DNA from: Bog-793 sp035625025
GTDB lineage: Bacteria > Actinomycetota > Acidimicrobiia > Acidimicrobiales > Bog-793
DNA length: 64,000 nucleotides
NCBI GenBank assembly: GCA_035625025.1
Contig: DASPQJ010000054.1
Location: 75,161 to 139,160, forward strand
Direction: 5' to 3'
Shown here piece after piece: positions 41,457 through 50,666 of this stretch. Position 1 is the stretch's first letter, and every line of letters starts with the position of its first letter. The notes under the pieces are model-generated. The model ran no database searches. It worked only from the letters and a program-made list of their open reading frames with translations, and had not been told where the DNA came from. The position numbers and the translations under genes were made by a program.

Positions 41457-42800
41457 GTGCACGACCCGATGCGTAAGCCCGTGCCGCGCCGCCGCGCCAA
41501 GATCCCGGCAAATCGTCGGGTTTCGCGGGCCGTCTATCGGCGGCGCCGGATAGTGGTCGCGGCCTGCGCCTTGACGATCTTGGGGCTTGCGATCGGCGTC
41601 CCGGTTTGGTCGATCGGCACCAACCACGGGGCCGGAACCGGTGGGACCCCAACGGCGATGGGGGCGGCGGGGCAAGCCAGAACGGGAGCGAGCCGCATCG
41701 ACAAGATCGCAGTCGTCCCAGGCCTGAGGCCCGTTTTCACCTGGCCGAAGGTGGGACAAGCGGCGGTCGCGGTGCGGGGAGTCGGCATCGTCGGCCGGTC
41801 GGCACGGGAGCGACCGGTCCCAATCGCCAGCCTCACGAAGATGATGACGGCCTTCGTCATTCTCTACGACCACCCGCTCGCGTCGGGCGAATCCGGCCCG
41901 TCGGTCCTGATCACTCCGGCCGACGTCGGGACGTGGGAGGCAGAGGCCGTCGCTGGGGACAGCACCGTGAAAGTCGCCGCGGGTGAGAGCCTTTCCGAGT
42001 ACCAGCTCCTTGAGGCACTTCTCGTTCCTTCCGGGGACAACATCGCCGACCTGCTGGCGACCTGGGACGCGGGGAGTGTCGGGAGGTTCGTCGAGAAGAT
42101 GAACACGATGGCGAAGATCCTCGGACTCACCTCGACGCACTACGCCGACGCGAGCGGAATCGACGCCTCGTCGGTCAGCACTGCGGCCGACCAGGCGAGA
42201 CTCGCCGCCGACCTGATGGGCAGCACGGTCGTCCGCGCCATCGTCCGCAAGCGGCATTTCGCGTTCCCCGTCGCGAAGAGCCTGTGGAACGCCAACCCGG
42301 CTCTCGGCACCGACGGGATCATCGGCGTCAAGTCGGGCTGGACCTTCGCGGCGAACAGTTGCCTCGTCACGGCCGCCTTCCGCACCGTGCGACACCACGG
42401 AGTTCTCGTCGTCGCGGCCGTGCTCGGCCAACCGGGCGGCCTGGTGGACGCGACAGTCGTCGACGAGGATCTTCTGCGGGTGACGACGGGCGCGCTCGTG
42501 GCCTACAGGGTCGCCGCGGCGGGGGCGAAGGTCACTACCGTCGCCCTGCCGAAAGCCGCGGGAAAAGTGGTTCTCGTCGCGCCGCGCCAACCGAGCTTCG
42601 CGACGGCCTGGCGCGGACTGAAGCTCACCGAAAGGATCAGCAGCAGCACTGGCTTGTCGTCGAGTGTGCTCGCCACGGAACGCGTCGGCACGATCGTCGC
42701 TGAGCTGGAAGTCGTCGCGCCGTGGGGCGTCATCGGGCGATTTCCCTTGCGAGTTGACGTCGTAAGGGAAACGGCGTCGGGACCGACGGGAAGTGGTTAG
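41457..42800 (+). CDS. D-alanyl-D-alanine carboxypeptidase (peptidase S11)
   Basis: About 447 residues from GTG at 41457, with GGAG about 11 bases upstream; ATG at 41469 is an alternative. The N terminus is basic, with one membrane anchor near residues 27-48. The catalytic triad motifs of class C low-molecular-weight penicillin-binding proteins are present: SLTK (S-x-x-K), SGDN (S-x-N) and KSG (KTG-type, within GVKSGWTF). It would trim D-Ala from peptidoglycan pentapeptides outside the cell. A C-terminal beta-rich domain follows. It stands alone between the cupin unit and the DUF2079 gene. Confidence 0.92.
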   Translation: MHDPMRKPVPRRRAKIPANRRVSRAVYRRRRIVVAACALTILGLAIGVPVWSIGTNHGAGTGGTPTAMGAAGQARTGASRIDKIAVVPGLRPVFTWPKVGQAAVAVRGVGIVGRSARERPVPIASLTKMMTAFVILYDHPLASGESGPSVLITPADVGTWEAEAVAGDSTVKVAAGESLSEYQLLEALLVPSGDNIADLLATWDAGSVGRFVEKMNTMAKILGLTSTHYADASGIDASSVSTAADQARLAADLMGSTVVRAIVRKRHFAFPVAKSLWNANPALGTDGIIGVKSGWTFAANSCLVTAAFRTVRHHGVLVVAAVLGQPGGLVDATVVDEDLLRVTTGALVAYRVAAAGAKVTTVALPKAAGKVVLVAPRQPSFATAWRGLKLTERISSSTGLSSSVLATERVGTIVAELEVVAPWGVIGRFPLRVDVVRETASGPTGSG

Positions 42801-43037
42801 TAGCGGTTCGCAGCCGCTCTGCGGGGCGCGGGTCGGCGTGCCGCCCGGCGGTGGCAGGGTGGTGGCTGGGGCAAGCTCTGGTCGCGGCGACCGCTGGCGC
42901 GGATTCGCCGGTGACGGGTCCGTCCTATCTGACGGTTGGTCCACGGACCCAGTGTCTTCGATCTCGAATAAGGGCTCTCTCTGACCGCCTCAGGTGGCGG
43001 CGAGGCCGCGCTTTGCGGACGATGGCGCGAACGGCGC

Positions 43038-43057
43038 AGCTGACCTCGGCGTCAGCT
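43038..43057. terminator. Hairpin in the carboxypeptidase/DUF2079 convergent gap
   Basis: AGCTGAC (43038-43044), a six-base loop and GTCAGCT (43051-43057) form a perfect stem in the 309-base gap 42801-43109 between two convergent genes. It is a plausible shared terminator without a T tract. I saw no gene in the rest of this gap. Confidence 0.45.
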
Positions 43058-43109
43058 CGCGGGTGCGACGACAGCGCCGCGAGACCGCGAGTCCACCTCA
43101 CCGGCGAGC

Positions 43110-45188
43110 TCAGGGCGACGAAAGGTCGTTAACCGAGAGCGACCACACTGAGGTGTGACCGCGCCCGGGGGTCCAGATCCGAATCTCGACGTTGTCCGAG
43201 TCCCGAGGCGGCACCGGCTCGTAGCGGAAGATGGCGGACCCCCTCTCGCTCGCCGGGGTTTGGGGCATCGGCACGCCGAACGGCAGGAGCACCTGCTCGG
43301 CTCGGGGGGAGCGGACGATCTGACGAGCGAGCAGTTCGTCGCCTCGCGCCGAGTCCTCCCAGACTTCAACGTTGACTGGCACCGTAGATGACAATTTCAC
43401 GTCTGCCGCGTACCGGCCCTGGGCCAGGGCCCATTCGTCTCCGGAAACGACGTAACCCTTCGGGCCCGTCGATTTCGCAAGCCACGTCGCCTCGGGACCG
43501 TTCTGGACCGGCCGGGCCGCGACGCCGACACTCGTCCACGCCGGCACGGCGGTATCCGGCCCGCCGAGCGAGACGGAGCGAATCCCCGAGGGCACGTTCC
43601 AGCGGATCACCCAGACGCCGTCGTCTTCTGCGGTTAGCCGCGCGCCGGCCAAGCGCGCGACGGTCCCGATCGACCCTTCGGTAGTGGCTGTGCTCGGGAC
43701 CTCGATGCCCTGGTTCGGCGACAGGACGAACCACACCACTGTGCTCTTCACGGGGAACCTCTCGCTAGCGAGGAATCCGCTTTGGGGATTTCCGTAGACG
43801 TAGAGGTACTGGCGCGCGGCGAAGCTGCCGACGAAACCCTGCGAAGCGATGACCTCGGCGTTCGGGGGGATTTCTCGCGCGGTCTGGCGTATCGTGGCGG
43901 CCGCTTCAGCGTCGACGCGAACGAATTGGTTTTCCGTGTCGGGGAACCAGAGCGCGAACCAGGCCAGCGCATTAACGACGATGATGCCCGCGAGCAATCC
44001 TCCCAAGATCTGGCGCCGGCGGAGGAGTGCCGCGACGATCAACGCGCTTGCCACCGCGAGCGCCGCGTAGACGATGAGGTTCGAGAATCCCGGATAGCTG
44101 AACTGCTGGTTGTTGATGACGCTGTTCTCGAGCAGCGTCGGCACGGACAGGAAAAAGCCGACAGCCGCGAAAAGCCCGACGAAACCGACGGGCGCGGTGT
44201 TCGCCCAAAGATTCCACCCGTGCGTCGCCACGACTCGGAGCACCGTCGCCAGATGCAGGACGGCATGAACTGCATACCCGGTGAGCTCCACGGTGCCGTG
44301 AGAGCGGGAGGACGTCCCGACTAAGTAGCTAAGTCCCTCGCTGACGACACTCGACCCTGACGAAATCAGCCGGGTCGCCTGCATGGCATCGAGGACGAAC
44401 AACCACGCGATCCCGAGTGCGCCGATCACTGCGGGGATGGTCAGGGTCTGAAGGATCGAGGTGGGAGTTTCGGCTCCGGCGCGACGCTCTGTGTGCCGCC
44501 GCATCAGGAGGACCGCGACCCCGCAAAGGCCGATGCTGATCACGTAGACGGTCTCTGCCGCGCCGCAAAAGGCCGTAAGCAGGCTCCAGATCCACACGGT
44601 CTTGCGTCGTTGTAACAGCGCCCGCAGGGCCAAGATCGCAAAGAACACACCGAAGGGCTCCATCTGAACGGCAAACGACACCGACCAGTAGACCCAGGGG
44701 TCGAACACAAGGAGAATCACCGTCAAGGTCCATCCGACGCCCGCGACGACGCGATCGCGACGCGGCCGCCCTTCCGTCCAGGGGAGCAGTTCGCCGATCC
44801 ACCGGTAGCACACCACGGATGTGCCGAAGTAGGCGAGATCCTGCAACCACCAGAAACCGAGCAGGTGGTTCGGGAACAGCCAGTACAGCGGCGCGAGGAG
44901 GTAGACGATGAACTCGCCGTCGTTCTGCCAGAACGGGATCGAGCCGGTCATCACGGTGCTTCTCACGAGCAGGTGGCCGTGGGCGATCTCGTACCAGGCC
45001 TGGTAGTAGATCGCGTAGTCCCACGACATGCTCGCCCGGTCGACGAGGACGGTGCTCCACCAGAGGAGGCCTACGAGCTGCCCGGCGATGAGCAACCAGC
45101 CGAAACCGCGCAGGCAGGTCTTGAGGCGTTGCGGACCGGCGGGCCTTCTTGTGGTGCGCGGTCCGACGATGGATGGCGGATTTGTCAT
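43110..45188 (-). CDS. DUF2079 family multipass membrane protein
   Basis: 692 residues. The first 470 residues contain roughly 10-12 hydrophobic helices, including WLLIAGQLVGLLWWSTVLVD near the N terminus; SWDYAIYYQAWYEIAHGHL and PFWQNDGEFIVYLLAPLYWL are DUF2079 features. The C-terminal 200 residues are a soluble, beta-rich extracytoplasmic part. Glycosyltransferase-like folds are suspected for this family, but no activity is established. It ends against the carboxypeptidase gene and begins 87 bases from tRNA-Gly. No operon partner is visible. Confidence 0.83.
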   Translation of the reverse strand: MTNPPSIVGPRTTRRPAGPQRLKTCLRGFGWLLIAGQLVGLLWWSTVLVDRASMSWDYAIYYQAWYEIAHGHLLVRSTVMTGSIPFWQNDGEFIVYLLAPLYWLFPNHLLGFWWLQDLAYFGTSVVCYRWIGELLPWTEGRPRRDRVVAGVGWTLTVILLVFDPWVYWSVSFAVQMEPFGVFFAILALRALLQRRKTVWIWSLLTAFCGAAETVYVISIGLCGVAVLLMRRHTERRAGAETPTSILQTLTIPAVIGALGIAWLFVLDAMQATRLISSGSSVVSEGLSYLVGTSSRSHGTVELTGYAVHAVLHLATVLRVVATHGWNLWANTAPVGFVGLFAAVGFFLSVPTLLENSVINNQQFSYPGFSNLIVYAALAVASALIVAALLRRRQILGGLLAGIIVVNALAWFALWFPDTENQFVRVDAEAAATIRQTAREIPPNAEVIASQGFVGSFAARQYLYVYGNPQSGFLASERFPVKSTVVWFVLSPNQGIEVPSTATTEGSIGTVARLAGARLTAEDDGVWVIRWNVPSGIRSVSLGGPDTAVPAWTSVGVAARPVQNGPEATWLAKSTGPKGYVVSGDEWALAQGRYAADVKLSSTVPVNVEVWEDSARGDELLARQIVRSPRAEQVLLPFGVPMPQTPASERGSAIFRYEPVPPRDSDNVEIRIWTPGRGHTSVWSLSVNDLSSP

Positions 45189-45275
45189 TCAAGCCATCCG
45201 GTGTTTCGGTATCTGTCACGGGTCGGCCTGGTCGTTGGAACAGCCGCCTGCTGCCACCCCCCCGATATCACCGTG

Positions 45276-45346
45276 AGCGGGCGACGGGAATCGAACCCGC
45301 GTTCTCAGCTTGGGAAGCTGATGTTCTGCCGCTGAACTACGCCCGC
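45276..45346 (-). tRNA. tRNA-Gly (anticodon CCC)
   Basis: 71-nt cloverleaf on the minus strand. Acceptor GCGGGCG pairs with CGCCCGC; the D arm is GTTC...GAAC; the anticodon stem TCAGC/GCTGA encloses the loop TTCCCAA, giving anticodon CCC for GGG codons. The T arm contains GGTTCGATTCC. CCA is not encoded; the bases after the discriminator are CACGG. It lies between the DUF2079 gene and dcd, with no neighbouring tRNAs. Confidence 0.95.
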
Positions 45347-45428
45347 GTGCCCGGCCGGACAACTCCAACCGCCCGGACGACTCCGGAGCGGCCAAGTTGT
45401 CGTGGTCACTGTATCGTGCGAATCGAAG

Positions 45429-46007
45429 ATGATCCTTTCCGACAGGTCCATTCGCGAGGAGCTAGCTACAGGTCGCATCGTCATCGACCCGCTCGATGAG
45501 GCCGCCATCCAGCCCTCCTCGGTCGACCTCCACGTCGACCGCTACTTCCGCGTCTTTCGGAGCCACACCGAGCGCGTTATCGACGTGAAGAAGAACCAGG
45601 AATCGCTCACCGAGCTCGTCGAGATCGGACCGGGGGAGTCGCTGATCCTCCATCCGGGCGAGTTCGTTCTCGGCTCGACGCTCGAGCGGGTGGCGCTGGC
45701 GGCAGATCTCGTCGGCCGTCTCGAGGGCAAGTCGGGGCTCGGCCGGCTGGGACTTCTCATCCACTCCACTGCCGGATTTGTCGACCCGGGGTTCGATGGG
45801 TATCTCACCCTCGAGCTGTCGAACGTCGCCAGCCTGCCGATCACGGTCTACCCGGGGATGAAGATCGGCCAGATCAGCTTCCTGTGCATGACCTCGCCGG
45901 CCGAGCGACCTTACGGCTCCTCATCGCTCGGTTCGAAGTACCAGAACCAGCGTGGACCGACGCCGAGCCGCTACTTCGAGAATTTCCGGGACGATTCCCG
46001 CCGCTAA
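45429..46007 (+). CDS. dcd: dCTP deaminase
   Basis: 192 residues from ATG at 45429. Deaminates dCTP to dUTP; the close similarity to the mycobacterial enzyme, which also hydrolyses dUTP to dUMP, suggests it may be bifunctional. Motifs: IQPSSVDLHVD, HPGEFVLGSTLE, EGKSGLGRLGLLIHSTAGFVDPG (core GRLGLLIHSTAGF) and the C-terminal SKYQNQRGPTPSR. Residues for catalysis (Ser, Arg and Glu of the SSLGR and LTLELSN segments) are present. It is downstream of, and divergent from, tRNA-Gly. Confidence 0.94.
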   Translation: MILSDRSIREELATGRIVIDPLDEAAIQPSSVDLHVDRYFRVFRSHTERVIDVKKNQESLTELVEIGPGESLILHPGEFVLGSTLERVALAADLVGRLEGKSGLGRLGLLIHSTAGFVDPGFDGYLTLELSNVASLPITVYPGMKIGQISFLCMTSPAERPYGSSSLGSKYQNQRGPTPSRYFENFRDDSRR

Positions 46008-46041
46008 CGGCCGGAATTGGCCGGGCAGCGCAAGGGGCCTT

Positions 46042-46785
46042 CTAGCCCGCCTGACGGGCGACCGCCTCGGCCGCCGCCCGAATCGCTTCGGGATCGCCGA
46101 GGTAACGGGCGGAGACGACGTGCAGGCCGTCGTCGAGCTCGTAGACGCGGGGCACTCCCGTCGGGATGTCAAGATCGACGATATCGTCGTCGCTGATGTG
46201 CTCGATGTACTTGGCGAGGGCCCGCAAGCTATTGCCGTGCGCGACGACGAGCACCGTGCGCCCTGCGAGGAGGTCCTTGCCTATCCGGTCCTCGAAGTAG
46301 GGGACCAGTCGGCGCACGACATCGGCGAGACACTCCGAACCCGGGAGGGCGTCCGGGGGGACGTCGGCGTAGCGGGGGTCGTTCACCGGGTGGTTCGGGT
46401 CGTCGACGCCGACCGGGTCGGGCGGGGTGAGGTAACCCCGGCGCCACGCCTTCACCTGGTCGGGGCCGAAGCGCTCCGAGGCCTCCTTCTTGTTCATCCC
46501 CTGAAGCCGGCCGTAGTGCCGCTCGTTCAACCGCCAGTGGCGGTGAACGGGAAGGTAGCTGCGACCGGCGACGGAAAGCGCGAGGTCGGAGCTGCGGACT
46601 GCCCGCGTAAGCACGGAGGTGTGGACGACATCGATCGCGAGACCCGGTTCCGCGGCGAGCAGCGCGCCAGCAGCCCGAGCTTCCTCTTCGCCTTGCGGCG
46701 ACAGGTCGACGTCGACCCACCCGGTGAACAGGTTTGCGGCGTTCCACTGGCTCTCGCCGTGGCGGAGGATGACGAGGGTGTGCAC
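46042..46785 (-). CDS. gpmA: 2,3-bisphosphoglycerate-dependent phosphoglycerate mutase
   Basis: 247 residues from GTG at 46785. Interconverts 3- and 2-phosphoglycerate in glycolysis. The phospho-His motif is LRHGESQWNAANLFTGW; LNERHYGRLQGMNK carries the acidic catalytic residue, and VVAHGNSLRALAKY the second His. The frame is open further upstream, but the conserved motif requires a start near HTLVILRHGE. It is divergent from dnaK across a 324-base gap that carries the heat-shock promoter. Confidence 0.95.
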   Translation of the reverse strand: MHTLVILRHGESQWNAANLFTGWVDVDLSPQGEEEARAAGALLAAEPGLAIDVVHTSVLTRAVRSSDLALSVAGRSYLPVHRHWRLNERHYGRLQGMNKKEASERFGPDQVKAWRRGYLTPPDPVGVDDPNHPVNDPRYADVPPDALPGSECLADVVRRLVPYFEDRIGKDLLAGRTVLVVAHGNSLRALAKYIEHISDDDIVDLDIPTGVPRVYELDDGLHVVSARYLGDPEAIRAAAEAVARQAG

Positions 46786-46988
46786 CGGCCCAGGGTAGCG
46801 AGAGACGGCGATCCCGTGTGACGACGGCGATCTCGCGCGGCCCAGGCCCAATCGGTGCCCGACTCCCGAGATCGGGGCGCGGCGTCGCGACGATCGCGGC
46901 AACGTCTGAGTCCCCGGGTACTACCGGTCGTCGGGCGGGAGGGAGACAGGTCTCAGAATTGGCCTGGGAGCTGCTTTCTTTCTTCAGG

Positions 46989-47035
46989 TGTCAAAGTTGA
47001 CAAGAGAGCACTTAGATTTGCTATAGTCGTTGACA
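46989..47035 (+). promoter_or_regulatory. dnaK operon promoter and operator candidate
   Basis: An inverted repeat TGTCAA-AG-TTGACA (46989-47002) contains a consensus -35 hexamer TTGACA (46997-47002). A -10 TATAGT (47022-47027) with a TG extension follows at 19 bases. A second TTGACA copy lies at 47030-47035, downstream of the -10. Repeated TTGACA half-sites around the promoter are plausible HspR targets, since HspR is encoded in this operon, but they do not match the HAIR consensus CTTGAGT-n7-ACTCAAG well. The rest of the gap 46786-47109 shows no gene. Confidence 0.5.
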
Positions 47036-47109
47036 ACAAGCCGGGTGGCAGGCGGCGCTACGCCGCCGGTCGCCCGGGCAGGTCATCTCAGGGAGTGGAG
47101 GCAGGACGA

Positions 47110-48963
47110 ATGGCAAAGGCGGTCGGTATCGACCTCGGAACGACGAACTCCGTCGTCAGCGTCCTCGAAGGCGGTGAGCCAACGGTCATCCCGAACGCCG
47201 AGGGGGGCCGCACAACCCCGTCGGTTGTGGCGTTCGCGAAGTCGGGTGAGGTACTCGTCGGCGAGGTCGCGAAGCGTCAAGCGATCACGAACCCCGACCG
47301 GACGGTTCGGTCGGTGAAGCGGCAGATGGGCACGAGCTGGACGGTCGATATCGACGGCAAGGCCTACACCGCACAGGAGATCTCCGCCCGCATTCTCCAG
47401 AAGCTGAAGAGGGACGCGGAGGCGTTTCTCGGCGATGCGGTGAACCAGGCTGTGATCACCGTTCCGGCGTACTTCGACGATGCGCAGCGCACCGCGACGA
47501 AAGAAGCGGGCCAGATCGCGGGGCTGGAGGTGTTGCGGATCATCAACGAGCCGACAGCGGCCGCGCTGGCCTACGGGCTCGACAAGGAAGGTGCCGACCA
47601 GACGATCCTCGTTTTCGACCTCGGCGGCGGGACGTTCGACGTCTCGATCCTCGAAATCGGTGAGGGTGTCTTCGAGGTGAAGTCGACCTCCGGCAATACT
47701 CATCTCGGCGGTGACGACTGGGACCAGCGCGTCATCGACTGGCTCGTGAAGTCGTTCAAGGACACCGAGGGCGTTGACCTGTCGAATGACAGGATGGCGT
47801 TGCAGCGGCTGAAGGAAGCCGCCGAGAAGGCCAAGATCGAGCTCTCCGCCGTTCAGGAGACGACGATCAACCTCCCGTTCATCACGGCCACGTCGGAAGG
47901 ACCGAAGCACCTCGACATCAAGCTCACGCGCGCGAAGTTCGAGGAGCTCACGGAGGACCTAGTCCAGGCGTGTCGCGGTCCCTTCGAGCAGGCGATGAAG
48001 GACGCCGGCGTCACCAACGCGGACATCCACCACGTCATCCTCGTTGGCGGCTCGACACGGATGCCCGCCGTCCAGCAGCTCGTCCACGACCTGTCCGGCA
48101 AGGAGGCCCACAAGGGTGTCAACCCCGACGAGGTTGTCGCGGTCGGCGCGGCGATCCAAGCCGGGGTCCTGAAGGGCGAGGTCAAGGACATCCTGCTCCT
48201 CGACGTGACCCCGCTCAGCCTCGGGATCGAGACGAAGGGGGGCATCATGCACCGTCTCATCGAGCGGAACTCGACCATCCCGACGAAGCGCTCCGAGGTC
48301 TTCACGACGGCGGAGGATAACCAGCCGTCTGTCGAGATCCACGTGCTCCAGGGAGAGCGCGAGATGGCGATGTACAACAAGACGCTGGGAAAGTTTCAGC
48401 TCGTCGACCTGCCCCCGGCGCCACAGGGCGTTCCGCAGATCGAGGTGACATTCGACATCGACGCCAACGGCATCGTCCACGTCTCCGCCAAGGACCGCGC
48501 GACGGGCCGCGAGCAGTCGATGACGATCACCGGCCAGACTTCGCTGCCCCATGACGAGATCGAGCGAATGATCCGGGACGCGGAACAACACGCCGCGGAC
48601 GACCGGCGACGCAAGGAAGAGGCCGAGACGCGCAACCAGGCGGACACCCTCGTCCACCGGACCGAGAAGCTCCTGAAAGACGAGGGCTCGAAGTTCACGG
48701 GCGACGAGAAGGACCGCGTTGAGTCGGCGCTGAAGGGTCTCAAAGAGGCCCTCGCCGGCACGAACGTCGAAGCTATCCGCTCGGCGTCCGACGCCCTGCT
48801 GTCGGCGTCGCAAGCTTTCGCCCAACGCCTGTACGAACAGGCTTCGGCGCAAGCGGCGACCTCGGGTTCGGGTGGCTCGTCGGACTCCTCCGGGACTCCG
48901 CCGTCCGATGACGAGGTCGTCGACGCCGAGATCGTGGATGACGCGGGGTCGGCTGGCGCATGA
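47110..48963 (+). CDS. dnaK: Molecular chaperone DnaK (Hsp70)
   Basis: 617 residues from ATG at 47110. ATP-driven chaperone for nascent and stress-damaged proteins, working with DnaJ and GrpE. AKAVGIDLGTTNSVVSVLEG opens the ATPase domain (core GIDLGTTNS); VFDLGGGTFDVSILEIG and ILVGGSTRMPAVQQLV are signature motifs. The substrate-binding domain begins at DVTPLSLGIETKGG, and the C-terminal lid ends in an acidic Ser/Asp-rich tail. The frame is open further upstream but the first Hsp70-like residues are here. First gene of dnaK-grpE-dnaJ-hspR-clpB. Confidence 0.97.
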   Translation: MAKAVGIDLGTTNSVVSVLEGGEPTVIPNAEGGRTTPSVVAFAKSGEVLVGEVAKRQAITNPDRTVRSVKRQMGTSWTVDIDGKAYTAQEISARILQKLKRDAEAFLGDAVNQAVITVPAYFDDAQRTATKEAGQIAGLEVLRIINEPTAAALAYGLDKEGADQTILVFDLGGGTFDVSILEIGEGVFEVKSTSGNTHLGGDDWDQRVIDWLVKSFKDTEGVDLSNDRMALQRLKEAAEKAKIELSAVQETTINLPFITATSEGPKHLDIKLTRAKFEELTEDLVQACRGPFEQAMKDAGVTNADIHHVILVGGSTRMPAVQQLVHDLSGKEAHKGVNPDEVVAVGAAIQAGVLKGEVKDILLLDVTPLSLGIETKGGIMHRLIERNSTIPTKRSEVFTTAEDNQPSVEIHVLQGEREMAMYNKTLGKFQLVDLPPAPQGVPQIEVTFDIDANGIVHVSAKDRATGREQSMTITGQTSLPHDEIERMIRDAEQHAADDRRRKEEAETRNQADTLVHRTEKLLKDEGSKFTGDEKDRVESALKGLKEALAGTNVEAIRSASDALLSASQAFAQRLYEQASAQAATSGSGGSSDSSGTPPSDDEVVDAEIVDDAGSAGA

Positions 48964-49565
48964 CCGGGGACGATCCCCTTGTCGAGACGGGACAGCACGA
49001 GCCCGAGTTGACAGACGAAGGGCGTGACGTCGTTCCCGAGGACGGTCCAGCTCCGGGGGCTGCCGCGGAGACCACGCCCGGAGATCTCGCAAGCCTGACC
49101 GCTGAGCGCGACGAGTACCTCGACGCCCTGCGCCGGCTCCAGGCGGAATTCGAGAACTTCCGGAAGCGGACCCTGCGTCAGCAGACCGACCTGTTGTCGC
49201 GAGCGTCAGAGGGCGTCATGGAGAAGCTCTTCCCCGTGCTCGACGCGCTCGATCTCGCCCTCGCTCATGCCGGGGAGAAGGTTACGACCGCCGCCCACCT
49301 GAAGGACGCGCTGGCCCAGATCAATGCGCTCTTGCGCGACACCCTGAGCCAGGAAGGCCTCGAGCGAATCGACGCCTGCGAAGTCCCATTCGACCCGACG
49401 ATCCACGACGCCGTGGCGCACATTCCCCGCGACGCGACCGCAGGACCGGATGACGAAACGGAGACTCCGACCGATGACGGGGCCCAGGTCGTCGAGATCA
49501 TGCGTGCCGGATACCGACTGAAGGGGCGGGTTTTGCGACCCGCGATGGTGAAGGTGAAGGGCTAG
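48960..49565 (+). CDS. grpE: Nucleotide exchange factor GrpE
   Basis: 201 residues. GrpE releases ADP from DnaK. ATG at 48960 overlaps the dnaK stop. Residues 1-45 are acidic and disordered; a coiled coil follows (LTAERDEYLDALRRLQAEFENFRKR, core LRRLQAEFENFRKR). The beta-wing domain ends HDAVAH...VVEIMRAGYRLKGRVLRPAMVKV, which contains the GrpE signature GYRLKGRVLRPA. It is followed after six bases by dnaJ. Confidence 0.95.
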   Translation: MTGDDPLVETGQHEPELTDEGRDVVPEDGPAPGAAAETTPGDLASLTAERDEYLDALRRLQAEFENFRKRTLRQQTDLLSRASEGVMEKLFPVLDALDLALAHAGEKVTTAAHLKDALAQINALLRDTLSQEGLERIDACEVPFDPTIHDAVAHIPRDATAGPDDETETPTDDGAQVVEIMRAGYRLKGRVLRPAMVKVKG

Positions 49566-49571
49566 AGCCGC

Positions 49572-50663
49572 GTGACAGCCCAGCGGGAGTGGTTCGAAAC
49601 CGACTACTACAAGATCCTCGGAGTCCGACCGGACGCACCCGAGAAAGAGATCACACGGGCGTACCGCAAGCTCGCCAAGCAGCACCACCCGGACGCCAAT
49701 CCCGGGCACGAGGACCGTTTCAAGGAGATCTCCGCTGCCTATGACGTGCTCGGCGATCCGGAGAAACGCAAGGAATACGACGAAGTGCGTCGCCTGAGCG
49801 AGGCCGGTCCCGGATTCGGTCCCTCGGGCGGCTTCAACTTCAACATCGGCGACTTGTCGGACCTGTTTGGCGGCGTCTTTCGCCAGTCGAGCGGACGTCG
49901 GCGCACCGGCTCGCCGGGTGGTCCCCGGCGCGGCGGAGATGTCGAGGCCGAGCTGCACCTTGCCTTCGCGGAGGCCGTCGAAGGGGTGGTGACGACGGTG
50001 AACGTGACGACGCCGGTGGCGTGCCACACCTGCGGCGGTTCGGGGTCGAAACCGGGGACGATGCCGGTCGTCTGCCCCCGTTGTGGCGGCTCGGGGGTCG
50101 TCAACGACAACCAGGGGCTGTTCTCGCTCGCGACGACGTGCACCGAATGCCACGGACGCGGGACGAAGGTCGTCGACCCGTGCGCGACGTGTTTCGGGAC
50201 CGGGCTCGAGCGTCGGGAGCGTCGGGTGAAGGTCCGCGTCCCCGCGGGCGTCGAGGATGGCAAGCGCATCCGCGTGAAGGGACGGGGCGAACCCGGTCGA
50301 GACGGAGGACCTGCCGGCGACCTCTTCGTGACGCTCCACGTCACCCCGCACCCGCTCTTCGGGCGCCGCGGACGCGATCTCACGCTGAATGTCCCGGTCA
50401 GCTATCCGGAAGCGGCTCTCGGGGCGACAATCACGGTTCCGTCGCTCGGTCGTCCCGTGACATTGAAGATTCCGCCGGGGACCAAGACCGGCCAGGTCCT
50501 CCGCCTCCGCGGCAAGGGCCTCGAGCAGGGGTCGGCCACTGGCGACCTCCTCGTCACGGTCGAGGTCGCCGTCCCGTCCAAGCTCACCGAACCCGAGCGC
50601 AAGGCCATCGAAGCTCTTGCCAAGGCGGCGCCGGCGTCGCCGCGCGCCCACCTCGGGGTCTAA
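49572..50663 (+). CDS. dnaJ: Chaperone DnaJ
   Basis: 363 residues from GTG at 49572. J-domain co-chaperone that activates the DnaK ATPase. The J domain at residues 10-75 has the HPD triad in KQHHPDANPGHEDRF. A Gly/Phe-rich linker follows, then a zinc domain with four C-x-x-C-x-G-x-G-like repeats (CHTCGGSG, CPRCGGSG, CTECHGRG, CATCFGTG). The C-terminal substrate-binding domains end the protein. It lies in the dnaK operon before hspR. The N-terminal TDYYKILGV matches DnaJ1 of Actinobacteria. Confidence 0.95.
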   Translation: MTAQREWFETDYYKILGVRPDAPEKEITRAYRKLAKQHHPDANPGHEDRFKEISAAYDVLGDPEKRKEYDEVRRLSEAGPGFGPSGGFNFNIGDLSDLFGGVFRQSSGRRRTGSPGGPRRGGDVEAELHLAFAEAVEGVVTTVNVTTPVACHTCGGSGSKPGTMPVVCPRCGGSGVVNDNQGLFSLATTCTECHGRGTKVVDPCATCFGTGLERRERRVKVRVPAGVEDGKRIRVKGRGEPGRDGGPAGDLFVTLHVTPHPLFGRRGRDLTLNVPVSYPEAALGATITVPSLGRPVTLKIPPGTKTGQVLRLRGKGLEQGSATGDLLVTVEVAVPSKLTEPERKAIEALAKAAPASPRAHLGV

Positions 50664-50666
50664 ACG

